A stretch of DNA of 64,000 nucleotides from Carya illinoinensis (lineage: Eukaryota; Streptophyta; Magnoliopsida; Fagales; Juglandaceae): contig NC_056755.1 of assembly GCF_018687715.1 (NCBI RefSeq), forward strand, positions 25,560,501 to 25,624,500, written 5' to 3'. This document shows positions 27,401 to 41,786 of this stretch, one piece after another. The position numbers and the translations under genes were made by a program. Numbering within the stretch: the first letter of the stretch is position 1; every line of letters begins with the position of its first letter. A model generated the notes under the pieces. The model was not told the origin of the DNA and did no database searches. It saw only the letters and a list, made by a program, of their open reading frames with translations.

Positions 27401-30400
27401 TCTATTCTTGTTCTTTATCAATCTAAGAGTGAATTAGTGGATTGGAATTGATCCACGACATTTCCGTTGAAGGAATGTCATTCCAACGCCCAAGTCCCCG
27501 CCAATCGCCACCTTGGTGCACATCCATGTGCATTGCAACTAATCAGCCCCTAACCCATGCCTTTTATATTATTTTCTCAAGTGAAATCTCATGAAATGCC
27601 TCCCACCTTAACCCTTCCAGCTGATTGATAGAAATGGACGAATTGGCCCCCGAACAGACCCGCCTTTTCTTTCGTTCTTCCAATCGCAGCCCACATAAGC
27701 CCCACCATCGGTTTCCATCGAGCCCAAGAAGTGCCACATGTCCTTCATGACCACAACCTGCCATTGTGAAGGTTTTAACTTAAGTTGACGGCATTAACAA
27801 ACTTACAGGTGATTAGTCGTCTCTAAACGATGTTTTGAGCTTAATTTTCTTATTAATTCATTCTCGCCTTTTTTATACGGACCTTATGACTTTTATTGTT
27901 GTTTTTCATCATTCATAGAGTGTGAATTAGTGGATTAGAATTGATCCAACACATTTCAATAGATGGAATACAATCCCACGTAGGTGCACCTGCATGTGCA
28001 TTGGAACTAATCAGCCCAAAGCCCGAGCCTCTTAAACCATTTTCTCAAGGGCAATCTCACATCACATCCATCCCTCATTAACACTCCTGGTTCGTTTCAG
28101 GCATTGGACGAATTGGCTCGAACAAACCCGTCTTTTCATGAATTCTTGCGCACATACGCCAAACCATTGGTTTTCCTCGAGCCTAGGATGTGCCACACGG
28201 CCCTAAAGTTCTCATTCCACCATTGTTAGGTTTCTGAATAAAGTTGAGGGCATTAATCAACTCACTAGTGATTAGTCATCACAAAACCTTGTTCGGAACA
28301 TAATTGCCCTTTTAATTCTATCTCACCTTTTCTAAATGAGCCTTACAAATTTAATTGTTGTTGTTCATCCTTCATAGAGTGAATTTGAAGATTACACTTG
28401 ATCCAGCACATTTCGACAAAAGGAATGTCAATGGAACAGACAAGTCACAGCCAATCGCCACCTGCGCGCACCTCCATGTGCATTGCAACTAATCGGCCCA
28501 AAAGCCAACGCCCTTTACACCATTTTCTCAAGGGAAATCTCATCAAATGCGTCCATGATTAAAGCCTTACAGCTCATTTCTAGCACTGAACGAATTGACT
28601 CGAATAAACCTATCTTTTCTATCACTGTTCCAATTGTAGCCCCCATTCAGCATACAAACGGTTTCCCTCAAGCCGAAGAAGTGCCACACGCCCCACACGT
28701 TCTCATCTCACCATGGTTGAGCTTCTAACTTGAGTTGAGGGCATTAATCAACTCACAAGTCAATAGTCATCTCTAAACCGTGTTTTCAGGTTAATTTCCT
28801 TTTTAATTCTTTCTTAGCTTATATATGTGGACCTTACGACTTCTATTCTTGTTCTTTATCAATCTAAGAGTGAATTAGTGGATTGGAATTGATCCACGAC
28901 ATTTCCGTTGAAGGAATGTCATTCCAACGCCCAAGTCCCCGCCAATCGCCACCTTGGTGCACATCCATGTGCATTGCAACTAATCAGCCCCTAACCCATG
29001 CCTTTTATATTATTTTCTCAAGTGAAATCTCATGAAATGCCTCCCACCTTAACCCTTCCAGCTGATTGATAGAAATGGACGAATTGGCCCCCGAACAGAC
29101 CCGCCTTTTCTTTCGTTCTTCCAATCGCAGCCCACATAAGCCCCACCATCGGTTTCCATCGAGCCCAAGAAGTGCCACATGTCCTTCATGACCACAACCT
29201 GCCATTGTGAAGGTTTTAACTTAAGTTGACGGCATTAACAAACTTACAGGTGATTAGTCGTCTCTAAACGATGTTTTGAGCTTAATTTTCTTATTAATTC
29301 ATTCTCGCCTTTTTTATACGGACCTTATGACTTTTATTGTTGTTTTTCATCATTCATAGAGTGTGAATTAGTGGATTAGAATTGATCCAACACATTTCAA
29401 TAGATGGAATACAATCCCACGTAGGTGCACCTGCATGTGCATTGGAACTAATCAGCCCAAAGCCCGAGCCTCTTAAACCATTTTCTCAAGGGCAATCTCA
29501 CATCACATCCATCCCTCATTAACACTCCTGGTTCGTTTCAGGCATTGGACGAATTGGCTCGAACAAACCCGTCTTTTCATGAATTCTTGCGCACATACGC
29601 CAAACCATTGGTTTTCCTCGAGCCTAGGATGTGCCACACGGCCCTAAAGTTCTCATTCCACCATTGTTAGGTTTCTGAATAAAGTTGAGGGCATTAATCA
29701 ACTCACTAGTGATTAGTCATCACAAAACCTTGTTCGGAACATAATTGCCCTTTTAATTCTATCTCACCTTTTCTAAATGAGCCTTACAAATTTAATTGTT
29801 GTTGTTCATCCTTCATAGAGTGAATTTGAAGATTACACTTGATCCAGCACATTTCGACAAAAGGAATGTCAATGGAACAGACAAGTCACAGCCAATCGCC
29901 ACCTGCGCGCACCTCCATGTGCATTGCAACTAATCGGCCCAAAAGCCAACGCCCTTTACACCATTTTCTCAAGGGAAATCTCATCAAATGCGTCCATGAT
30001 TAAAGCCTTACAGCTCATTTCTAGCACTGAACGAATTGACTCGAATAAACCTATCTTTTCTATCACTGTTCCAATTGTAGCCCCCATTCAGCATACAAAC
30101 GGTTTCCCTCAAGCCGAAGAAGTGCCACACGCCCCACACGTTCTCATCTCACCATGGTTGAGCTTCTAACTTGAGTTGAGGGCATTAATCAACTCACAAG
30201 TCAATAGTCATCTCTAAACCGTGTTTTCAGGTTAATTTCCTTTTTAATTCTTTCTTAGCTTATATATGTGGACCTTACGACTTCTATTCTTGTTCTTTAT
30301 CAATCTAAGAGTGAATTAGTGGATTGGAATTGATCCACGACATTTCCGTTGAAGGAATGTCATTCCAACGCCCAAGTCCCCGCCAATCGCCACCTTGGTG

Positions 30401-33400
30401 CACATCCATGTGCATTGCAACTAATCAGCCCCTAACCCATGCCTTTTATATTATTTTCTCAAGTGAAATCTCATGAAATGCCTCCCACCTTAACCCTTCC
30501 AGCTGATTGATAGAAATGGACGAATTGGCCCCCGAACAGACCCGCCTTTTCTTTCGTTCTTCCAATCGCAGCCCACATAAGCCCCACCATCGGTTTCCAT
30601 CGAGCCCAAGAAGTGCCACATGTCCTTCATGACCACAACCTGCCATTGTGAAGGTTTTAACTTAAGTTGACGGCATTAACAAACTTACAGGTGATTAGTC
30701 GTCTCTAAACGATGTTTTGAGCTTAATTTTCTTATTAATTCATTCTCGCCTTTTTTATACGGACCTTATGACTTTTATTGTTGTTTTTCATCATTCATAG
30801 AGTGTGAATTAGTGGATTAGAATTGATCCAACACATTTCAATAGATGGAATACAATCCCACGTAGGTGCACCTGCATGTGCATTGGAACTAATCAGCCCA
30901 AAGCCCGAGCCTCTTAAACCATTTTCTCAAGGGCAATCTCACATCACATCCATCCCTCATTAACACTCCTGGTTCGTTTCAGGCATTGGACGAATTGGCT
31001 CGAACAAACCCGTCTTTTCATGAATTCTTGCGCACATACGCCAAACCATTGGTTTTCCTCGAGCCTAGGATGTGCCACACGGCCCTAAAGTTCTCATTCC
31101 ACCATTGTTAGGTTTCTGAATAAAGTTGAGGGCATTAATCAACTCACTAGTGATTAGTCATCACAAAACCTTGTTCGGAACATAATTGCCCTTTTAATTC
31201 TATCTCACCTTTTCTAAATGAGCCTTACAAATTTAATTGTTGTTGTTCATCCTTCATAGAGTGAATTTGAAGATTACACTTGATCCAGCACATTTCGACA
31301 AAAGGAATGTCAATGGAACAGACAAGTCACAGCCAATCGCCACCTGCGCGCACCTCCATGTGCATTGCAACTAATCGGCCCAAAAGCCAACGCCCTTTAC
31401 ACCATTTTCTCAAGGGAAATCTCATCAAATGCGTCCATGATTAAAGCCTTACAGCTCATTTCTAGCACTGAACGAATTGACTCGAATAAACCTATCTTTT
31501 CTATCACTGTTCCAATTGTAGCCCCCATTCAGCATACAAACGGTTTCCCTCAAGCCGAAGAAGTGCCACACGCCCCACACGTTCTCATCTCACCATGGTT
31601 GAGCTTCTAACTTGAGTTGAGGGCATTAATCAACTCACAAGTCAATAGTCATCTCTAAACCGTGTTTTCAGGTTAATTTCCTTTTTAATTCTTTCTTAGC
31701 TTATATATGTGGACCTTACGACTTCTATTCTTGTTCTTTATCAATCTAAGAGTGAATTAGTGGATTGGAATTGATCCACGACATTTCCGTTGAAGGAATG
31801 TCATTCCAACGCCCAAGTCCCCGCCAATCGCCACCTTGGTGCACATCCATGTGCATTGCAACTAATCAGCCCCTAACCCATGCCTTTTATATTATTTTCT
31901 CAAGTGAAATCTCATGAAATGCCTCCCACCTTAACCCTTCCAGCTGATTGATAGAAATGGACGAATTGGCCCCCGAACAGACCCGCCTTTTCTTTCGTTC
32001 TTCCAATCGCAGCCCACATAAGCCCCACCATCGGTTTCCATCGAGCCCAAGAAGTGCCACATGTCCTTCATGACCACAACCTGCCATTGTGAAGGTTTTA
32101 ACTTAAGTTGACGGCATTAACAAACTTACAGGTGATTAGTCGTCTCTAAACGATGTTTTGAGCTTAATTTTCTTATTAATTCATTCTCGCCTTTTTTATA
32201 CGGACCTTATGACTTTTATTGTTGTTTTTCATCATTCATAGAGTGTGAATTAGTGGATTAGAATTGATCCAACACATTTCAATAGATGGAATACAATCCC
32301 ACGTAGGTGCACCTGCATGTGCATTGGAACTAATCAGCCCAAAGCCCGAGCCTCTTAAACCATTTTCTCAAGGGCAATCTCACATCACATCCATCCCTCA
32401 TTAACACTCCTGGTTCGTTTCAGGCATTGGACGAATTGGCTCGAACAAACCCGTCTTTTCATGAATTCTTGCGCACATACGCCAAACCATTGGTTTTCCT
32501 CGAGCCTAGGATGTGCCACACGGCCCTAAAGTTCTCATTCCACCATTGTTAGGTTTCTGAATAAAGTTGAGGGCATTAATCAACTCACTAGTGATTAGTC
32601 ATCACAAAACCTTGTTCGGAACATAATTGCCCTTTTAATTCTATCTCACCTTTTCTAAATGAGCCTTACAAATTTAATTGTTGTTGTTCATCCTTCATAG
32701 AGTGAATTTGAAGATTACACTTGATCCAGCACATTTCGACAAAAGGAATGTCAATGGAACAGACAAGTCACAGCCAATCGCCACCTGCGCGCACCTCCAT
32801 GTGCATTGCAACTAATCGGCCCAAAAGCCAACGCCCTTTACACCATTTTCTCAAGGGAAATCTCATCAAATGCGTCCATGATTAAAGCCTTACAGCTCAT
32901 TTCTAGCACTGAACGAATTGACTCGAATAAACCTATCTTTTCTATCACTGTTCCAATTGTAGCCCCCATTCAGCATACAAACGGTTTCCCTCAAGCCGAA
33001 GAAGTGCCACACGCCCCACACGTTCTCATCTCACCATGGTTGAGCTTCTAACTTGAGTTGAGGGCATTAATCAACTCACAAGTCAATAGTCATCTCTAAA
33101 CCGTGTTTTCAGGTTAATTTCCTTTTTAATTCTTTCTTAGCTTATATATGTGGACCTTACGACTTCTATTCTTGTTCTTTATCAATCTAAGAGTGAATTA
33201 GTGGATTGGAATTGATCCACGACATTTCCGTTGAAGGAATGTCATTCCAACGCCCAAGTCCCCGCCAATCGCCACCTTGGTGCACATCCATGTGCATTGC
33301 AACTAATCAGCCCCTAACCCATGCCTTTTATATTATTTTCTCAAGTGAAATCTCATGAAATGCCTCCCACCTTAACCCTTCCAGCTGATTGATAGAAATG

Positions 33401-34585
33401 GACGAATTGGCCCCCGAACAGACCCGCCTTTTCTTTCGTTCTTCCAATCGCAGCCCACATAAGCCCCACCATCGGTTTCCATCGAGCCCAAGAAGTGCCA
33501 CATGTCCTTCATGACCACAACCTGCCATTGTGAAGGTTTTAACTTAAGTTGACGGCATTAACAAACTTACAGGTGATTAGTCGTCTCTAAACGATGTTTT
33601 GAGCTTAATTTTCTTATTAATTCATTCTCGCCTTTTTTATACGGACCTTATGACTTTTATTGTTGTTTTTCATCATTCATAGAGTGTGAATTAGTGGATT
33701 AGAATTGATCCAACACATTTCAATAGATGGAATACAATCCCACGTAGGTGCACCTGCATGTGCATTGGAACTAATCAGCCCAAAGCCCGAGCCTCTTAAA
33801 CCATTTTCTCAAGGGCAATCTCACATCACATCCATCCCTCATTAACACTCCTGGTTCGTTTCAGGCATTGGACGAATTGGCTCGAACAAACCCGTCTTTT
33901 CATGAATTCTTGCGCACATACGCCAAACCATTGGTTTTCCTCGAGCCTAGGATGTGCCACACGGCCCTAAAGTTCTCATTCCACCATTGTTAGGTTTCTG
34001 AATAAAGTTGAGGGCATTAATCAACTCACTAGTGATTAGTCATCACAAAACCTTGTTCGGAACATAATTGCCCTTTTAATTCTATCTCACCTTTTCTAAA
34101 TGAGCCTTACAAATTTAATTGTTGTTGTTCATCCTTCATAGAGTGAATTTGAAGATTACACTTGATCCAGCACATTTCGACAAAAGGAATGTCAATGGAA
34201 CAGACAAGTCACAGCCAATCGCCACCTGCGCGCACCTCCATGTGCATTGCAACTAATCGGCCCAAAAGCCAACGCCCTTTACACCATTTTCTCAAGGGAA
34301 ATCTCATCAAATGCGTCCATGATTAAAGCCTTACAGCTCATTTCTAGCACTGAACGAATTGACTCGAATAAACCTATCTTTTCTATCACTGTTCCAATTG
34401 TAGCCCCCATTCAGCATACAAACGGTTTCCCTCAAGCCGAAGAAGTGCCACACGCCCCACACGTTCTCATCTCACCATGGTTGAGCTTCTAACTTGAGTT
34501 GAGGGCATTAATCAACTCACAAGTCAATAGTCATCTCTAAACCGTGTTTTCAGGTTAATTTCCTTTTTAATTCTTTCTTAGCTTA
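24499..34585 (+). repeat. Units 18-24, uniform type I block
   Basis: Seven 1441-bp units with no difference noticed. Confidence 0.92.
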
Positions 34586-36026
34586 TATATGTGGACCTTA
34601 CGACTTCTATTCTTGTTCTTTATCAATCTAAGAGTGAATTAGTGGATTGGAATTGATCCACGACATTTCCGTTGAAGGAATGTCATTCCAACGCCCAAGT
34701 CCCCGCCAATCGCCACCTTGGTGCACATCCATGTGCATTGCAACTAATCAGCCCCTAACCCATGCCTTTTATATTATTTTCTCAAGTGAAATCTCATGAA
34801 ATGCCTCCCACCTTAACCCTTCCAGCTGATTGATAGAAATGGACGAATTGGCCCCCGAACAGACCCGCCTTTTCTTTCGTTCTTCCAATCGCAGCCCACA
34901 TAAGCCCCACCATCGGTTTCCATCGAGCCCAAGAAGTGCCACATGTCCTTCATGACCACAACCTGCCATTGTGAAGGTTTTAACTTAAGTTGACGGCATT
35001 AACAAACTTACAGGTGATTAGTCGTCTCTAAACGATGTTTTGAGCTTAATTTTCTTATTAATTCATTCTCGCCTTTTTTATACGGACCTTATGACTTTTA
35101 TTGTTGTTTTTCATCATTCATAGAGTGTGAATTAGTGGATTAGAATTGATCCAACACATTTCAATAGATGGAATACAATCCCACGTAGGTGCACCTGCAT
35201 GTGCATTGGAACTAATCAGCCCAAAGCCCGAGCCTCTTAAACCATTTTCTCAAGGGCAATCTCACATCACATCCATCCCTCATTAACACTCCTGGTTCGT
35301 TTCAGGCATTGGACGAATTGGCTCGAACAAACCCGTCTTTTCATGAATTCTTGCGCACATACGCCAAACCATTGGTTTTCCTCGAGCCTAGGATGTGCCA
35401 CACGGCCCTAAAGTTCTCATTCCACCATTGTTAGGTTTCTGAATAAAGTTGAGGGCATTAATCAACTCACTAGTGATTAGTCATCACAAAACCTTGTTTG
35501 GAACATAATTGCCCTTTTAATTCTATCTCACCTTTTCTAAATGAGCCTTACAAATTTAATTGTTGTTGTTCATCCTTCATAGAGTGAATTTGAAGATTAC
35601 ACTTGATCCAGCACATTTCGACAAAAGGAATGTCAATGGAACAGACAAGTCACAGCCAATCGCCACCTGCGCGCACCTCCATGTGCATTGCAACTAATCG
35701 GCCCAAAAGCCAACGCCCTTTACACCATTTTCTCAAGGGAAATCTCATCAAATGCGTCCATGATTAAAGCCTTACAGCTCATTTCTAGCACTGAACGAAT
35801 TGACTCGAATAAACCTATCTTTTCTATCACTGTTCCAATTGTAGCCCCCATTCAGCATACAAACGGTTTCCCTCAAGCCGAAGAAGTGCCACACGCCCCA
35901 CACGTTCTCATCTCACCATGGTTGAGCTTCTAACTTGAGTTGAGGGCATTAATCAACTCACAAGTCAATAGTCATCTCTAAACCGTGTTTTCAGGTTAAT
36001 TTCCTTTTTAATTCTTTCTTAGCTTA
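34586..36026 (+). repeat. Unit 25, type I with T914
   Basis: First unit with C to T at unit position 914 ('ccttgttTggaac', T at 35499). It marks the left approach to the super-repeat region. Confidence 0.92.
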
Positions 36027-37467
36027 TATATGTGGACCTTACGACTTCTATTCTTGTTCTTTATCAATCTAAGAGTGAATTAGTGGATTGGAATTGATCC
36101 ACGACATTTCCGTTGAAGGAATGTCATTCCAACGCCCAAGTCCCCGCCAATCGCCACCTTGGTGCACATCCATGTGCATTGCAACTAATCAGCCCCTAAC
36201 CCATGCCTTTTATATTATTTTCTCAAGTGAAATCTCATGAAATGCCTCCCACCTTAACCCTTCCAGCTGATTGATAGAAATGGACGAATTGGCCCCCGAA
36301 CAGACCCGCCTTTTCTTTCGTTCTTCCAATCGCAGCCCACATAAGCCCCACCATCGGTTTCCATCGAGCCCAAGAAGTGCCACATGTCCTTCATGACCAC
36401 AACCTGCCATTGTGAAGGTTTTAACTTAAGTTGACGGCATTAACAAACTTACAGGTGATTAGTCGTCTCTAAACGATGTTTTGAGCTTAATTTTCTTATT
36501 AATTCATTCTCGCCTTTTTTATACGGACCTTATGACTTTTATTGTTGTTTTTCATCATTCATAGAGTGTGAATTAGTGGATTAGAATTGATCCAACACAT
36601 TTCAATAGATGGAATACAATCCCACGTAGGTGCACCTGCATGTGCATTGGAACTAATCAGCCCAAAGCCCGAGCCTCTTAAACCATTTTCTCAAGGGCAA
36701 TCTCACATCACATCCATCCCTCATTAACACTCCTGGTTCGTTTCAGGCATTGGACGAATTGGCTCGAACAAACCCGTCTTTTCATGAATTCTTGCGCACA
36801 TACGCCAAACCATTGGTTTTCCTCGAGCCTAGGATGTGCCACACGGCCCTAAAGTTCTCATTCCACCATTGTTAGGTTTCTGAATAAAGTTGAGGGCATT
36901 AATCAACTCACTAGTGATTAGTCATCACAAAACCTTGTTTGGAACATAATTGCCCTTTTAATTCTATCTCACCTTTTCTAAATGAGCCTTACAAATTTAA
37001 TTGTTGTTGTTCATCCTTCATAGAGTGAATTTGAAGATTACACTTGATCCAGCACATTTCGACAAAAGGAATGTCAATGGAACAGACAAGTCACAGCCAA
37101 TCGCCACCTGCGCGCACCTCCATGTGCATTGCAACTAATCGGCCCAAAAGCCAACGCCCTTTACACCATTTTCTCAAGGGAAATCTCATCAAATGCGTCC
37201 ATGATTAAAGCCTTACAGCTCATTTCTAGCACTGAACGAATTGACTCGAATAAACCTATCTTTTCTATCACTGTTCCAATTGTAGCCCCCATTCAGCATA
37301 CAAACGGTTTCCCTCAAGCCGAAGAAGTGCCACACGCCCCACACGTTCTCATCTCACCATGGTTGAGCTTCTAACTTGAGTTGAGGGCATTAATCAACTC
37401 ACAAGTCAATAGTCATCTCTAAACCGTGTTTTCAGGTTAATTTCCTTTTTAATTCTTTCTTAGCTTA
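36027..37467 (+). repeat. Unit 26, type I with T914; first half of super-repeat copy 1
   Basis: Carries T914 at 36940 and is followed by a type II unit. This starts the alternating T914 / A160 pattern. Confidence 0.92.
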
Positions 37468-38906
37468 TATATGTGGACCTTACGACTTCTATTCTTGTTC
37501 TTTATCAATCTAAGAGTGAATTAGTGGATTGGAATTGATCCACGACATTTCCGTTGAAGGAATGTCATTCCAACGCCCAAGTCCCCGCCAATCGCCACCT
37601 TGGTGCACATCCATGTGCATTGCAACAAATCAGCCCCTAACCCATGCCTTTTATATTATTTTCTCAAGTGAAATCTCATGAAATGCCTCCCACCTTAACC
37701 CTTCCAGCTGATTGATAGAAATGGACGAATTGGCCCCCGAACAGACCCGCCTTTTCTTTCGTTCTTCCAATCGCAGCCCACATAAGCCCCACCATCGGTT
37801 TCCATCGAGCCCAAGAAGTGCCACATGTCCTTCATGACCACAACCTGCCATTGTGAAGGTTTTAACTTAAGTTGACGGCATTAACAAACTTACAGGTGAT
37901 TAGTCGTCTCTAAACGATGTTTTGAGCTTAATTTTCTTATTAATTCATTCTCGCATTTTTTATACGGACCTTCTGACTTTTATTGTTGTTTTTCATCATT
38001 CATAGAGTGAATTAGTGGATTAGAATTGATCCAACACATTTCAATAGATGGAATACAATCCCACGTAGGTGCACCTGCATGTGCATTGGAACTAATCAGC
38101 CCAAAGCCCGAGCCTCTTAAACCATTTTCTCAAGGGCAATCTCACATCACATCCATCCCTCATTAACACTCCTGGTTCGTTTCAGGCATTGGACGAATTG
38201 GCTCGAACAAACCCGTCTTTTCATGAATTCTTGCGCACATACGCCAAACCATTGGTTTTCCTCGAGCCTAGGATGTGCCACACGGCCCTAAAGTTCTCAT
38301 TCCACCATTGTTAGGTTTCTGAATAAAGTTGAGGGCATTAATCAACTCACTAGTGATTAGTCATCACAAAACCTTGTTCGGAACATAATTGCCCTTTTAA
38401 TTCTATCTCACCTTTTCTAAATGAGCCTTACAAATTTAATTGTTGTTGTTCATCCTTCATAGAGTGAATTTGAAGATTACACTTGATCCAGCACATTTCG
38501 ACAAAAGGAATGTCAATGGAACAGACAAGTCACAGCCAATCGCCACCTGCGCGCACCTCCATGTGCATTGCAACTAATCGGCCCAAAAGCCAACGCCCTT
38601 TACACCATTTTCTCAAGGGAAATCTCATCAAATGCGTCCATGATTAAAGCCTTACAGCTCATTTCTAGCACTGAACGAATTGACTCGAATAAACCTATCT
38701 TTTCTATCACTGTTCCAATTGTAGCCCCCATTCAGCATACAAACGGTTTCCCTCAAGCCGAAGAAGTGCCACACGCCCCACACGTTCTCATCTCACCATG
38801 GTTGAGCTTCTAACTTGAGTTGAGGGCATTAATCAACTCACAAGTCAATAGTCATCTCTAAACCGTGTTTTCAGGTTAATTTCCTTTTTAATTCTTTCTT
38901 AGCTTA
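37468..38906 (+). repeat. Unit 27, first type II unit, 1439 bp
   Basis: Carries T to A at unit position 160 (37627, inside the conserved box), a private C to A at 37955, A to C at position 506 (37973), and GTG instead of GTGTG near 38006, which makes it 2 bp shorter. Second half of super-repeat copy 1. Confidence 0.93.
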
Positions 38907-40347
38907 TATATGTGGACCTTACGACTTCTATTCTTGTTCTTTATCAATCTAAGAGTGAATTAGTGGATTGGAATTGATCCACGACATTTCCGTTGAAGGA
39001 ATGTCATTCCAACGCCCAAGTCCCCGCCAATCGCCACCTTGGTGCACATCCATGTGCATTGCAACTAATCAGCCCCTAACCCATGCCTTTTATATTATTT
39101 TCTCAAGTGAAATCTCATGAAATGCCTCCCACCTTAACCCTTCCAGCTGATTGATAGAAATGGACGAATTGGCCCCCGAACAGACCCGCCTTTTCTTTCG
39201 TTCTTCCAATCGCAGCCCACATAAGCCCCACCATCGGTTTCCATCGAGCCCAAGAAGTGCCACATGTCCTTCATGACCACAACCTGCCATTGTGAAGGTT
39301 TTAACTTAAGTTGACGGCATTAACAAACTTACAGGTGATTAGTCGTCTCTAAACGATGTTTTGAGCTTAATTTTCTTATTAATTCATTCTCGCCTTTTTT
39401 ATACGGACCTTATGACTTTTATTGTTGTTTTTCATCATTCATAGAGTGTGAATTAGTGGATTAGAATTGATCCAACACATTTCAATAGATGGAATACAAT
39501 CCCACGTAGGTGCACCTGCATGTGCATTGGAACTAATCAGCCCAAAGCCCGAGCCTCTTAAACCATTTTCTCAAGGGCAATCTCACATCACATCCATCCC
39601 TCATTAACACTCCTGGTTCGTTTCAGGCATTGGACGAATTGGCTCGAACAAACCCGTCTTTTCATGAATTCTTGCGCACATACGCCAAACCATTGGTTTT
39701 CCTCGAGCCTAGGATGTGCCACACGGCCCTAAAGTTCTCATTCCACCATTGTTAGGTTTCTGAATAAAGTTGAGGGCATTAATCAACTCACTAGTGATTA
39801 GTCATCACAAAACCTTGTTTGGAACATAATTGCCCTTTTAATTCTATCTCACCTTTTCTAAATGAGCCTTACAAATTTAATTGTTGTTGTTCATCCTTCA
39901 TAGAGTGAATTTGAAGATTACACTTGATCCAGCACATTTCGACAAAAGGAATGTCAATGGAACAGACAAGTCACAGCCAATCGCCACCTGCGCGCACCTC
40001 CATGTGCATTGCAACTAATCGGCCCAAAAGCCAACGCCCTTTACACCATTTTCTCAAGGGAAATCTCATCAAATGCGTCCATGATTAAAGCCTTACAGCT
40101 CATTTCTAGCACTGAACGAATTGACTCGAATAAACCTATCTTTTCTATCACTGTTCCAATTGTAGCCCCCATTCAGCATACAAACGGTTTCCCTCAAGCC
40201 GAAGAAGTGCCACACGCCCCACACGTTCTCATCTCACCATGGTTGAGCTTCTAACTTGAGTTGAGGGCATTAATCAACTCACAAGTCAATAGTCATCTCT
40301 AAACCGTGTTTTCAGGTTAATTTCCTTTTTAATTCTTTCTTAGCTTA
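38907..40347 (+). repeat. Unit 28, type I with T914
   Basis: T at 39820, full GTGTG. First half of super-repeat copy 2. Confidence 0.92.
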
Positions 40348-41786
40348 TATATGTGGACCTTACGACTTCTATTCTTGTTCTTTATCAATCTAAGAGTGAA
40401 TTAGTGGATTGGAATTGATCCACGACATTTCCGTTGAAGGAATGTCATTCCAACGCCCAAGTCCCCGCCAATCGCCACCTTGGTGCACATCCATGTGCAT
40501 TGCAACAAATCAGCCCCTAACCCATGCCTTTTATATTATTTTCTCAAGTGAAATCTCATGAAATGCCTCCCACCTTAACCCTTCCAGCTGATTGATAGAA
40601 ATGGACGAATTGGCCCCCGAACAGACCCGCCTTTTCTTTCGTTCTTCCAATCGCAGCCCACATAAGCCCCACCATCGGTTTCCATCGAGCCCAAGAAGTA
40701 ACACATGTCCTTCATGACCACAACCTGCCATTGTGAAGGTTTTAACTTAAGTTGACGGCATTAACAAACTTACAGGTGATTAGTCGTCTCTAAACGATGT
40801 TTTGAGCTTAATTTTCTTATTAATTCATTCTCGCCTTTTTTATACGGACCTTCTGACTTTTATTGTTGTTTTTCATCATTCATAGAGTGAATTAGTGGAT
40901 TAGAATTGATCCAACACATTTCAATAGATGGAATACAATCCCACGTAGGTGCACCTGCATGTGCATTGGAACTAATCAGCCCAAAGCCCGAGCCTCTTAA
41001 ACCATTTTCTCAAGGGCAATCTCACATCACATCCATCCCTCATTAACACTCCTGGTTCGTTTCAGGCATTGGACGAATTGGCTCGAACAAACCCGTCTTT
41101 TCATGAATTCTTGCGCACATACGCCAAACCATTGGTTTTCCTCGAGCCTAGGATGTGCCACACGGCCCTAAAGTTCTCATTCCACCATTGTTAGGTTTCT
41201 GAATAAAGTTGAGGGCATTAATCAACTCACTAGTGATTAGTCATCACAAAACCTTGTTCGGAACATAATTGCCCTTTTAATTCTATCTCACCTTTTCTAA
41301 ATGAGCCTTACAAATTTAATTGTTGTTGTTCATCCTTCATAGAGTGAATTTGAAGATTACACTTGATCCAGCACATTTCGACAAAAGGAATGTCAATGGA
41401 ACAGACAAGTCACAGCCAATCGCCACCTGCGCGCACCTCCATGTGCATTGCAACTAATCGGCCCAAAAGCCAACGCCCTTTACACCATTTTCTCAAGGGA
41501 AATCTCATCAAATGCGTCCATGATTAAAGCCTTACAGCTCATTTCTAGCACTGAACGAATTGACTCGAATAAACCTATCTTTTCTATCACTGTTCCAATT
41601 GTAGCCCCCATTCAGCATACAAACGGTTTCCCTCAAGCCGAAGAAGTGCCACACGCCCCACACGTTCTCATCTCACCATGGTTGAGCTTCTAACTTGAGT
41701 TGAGGGCATTAATCAACTCACAAGTCAATAGTCATCTCTAAACCGTGTTTTCAGGTTAATTTCCTTTTTAATTCTTTCTTAGCTTA
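40348..41786 (+). repeat. Unit 29, type II with A160 and GC-to-AA at 353-354
   Basis: A at 40507, AA at 40700-40701 where other units have GC, C at 40853, and GTG form. The AA change alters one residue of the minus-strand 66-codon frame (Ala to Leu). Second half of super-repeat copy 2. Confidence 0.93.
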
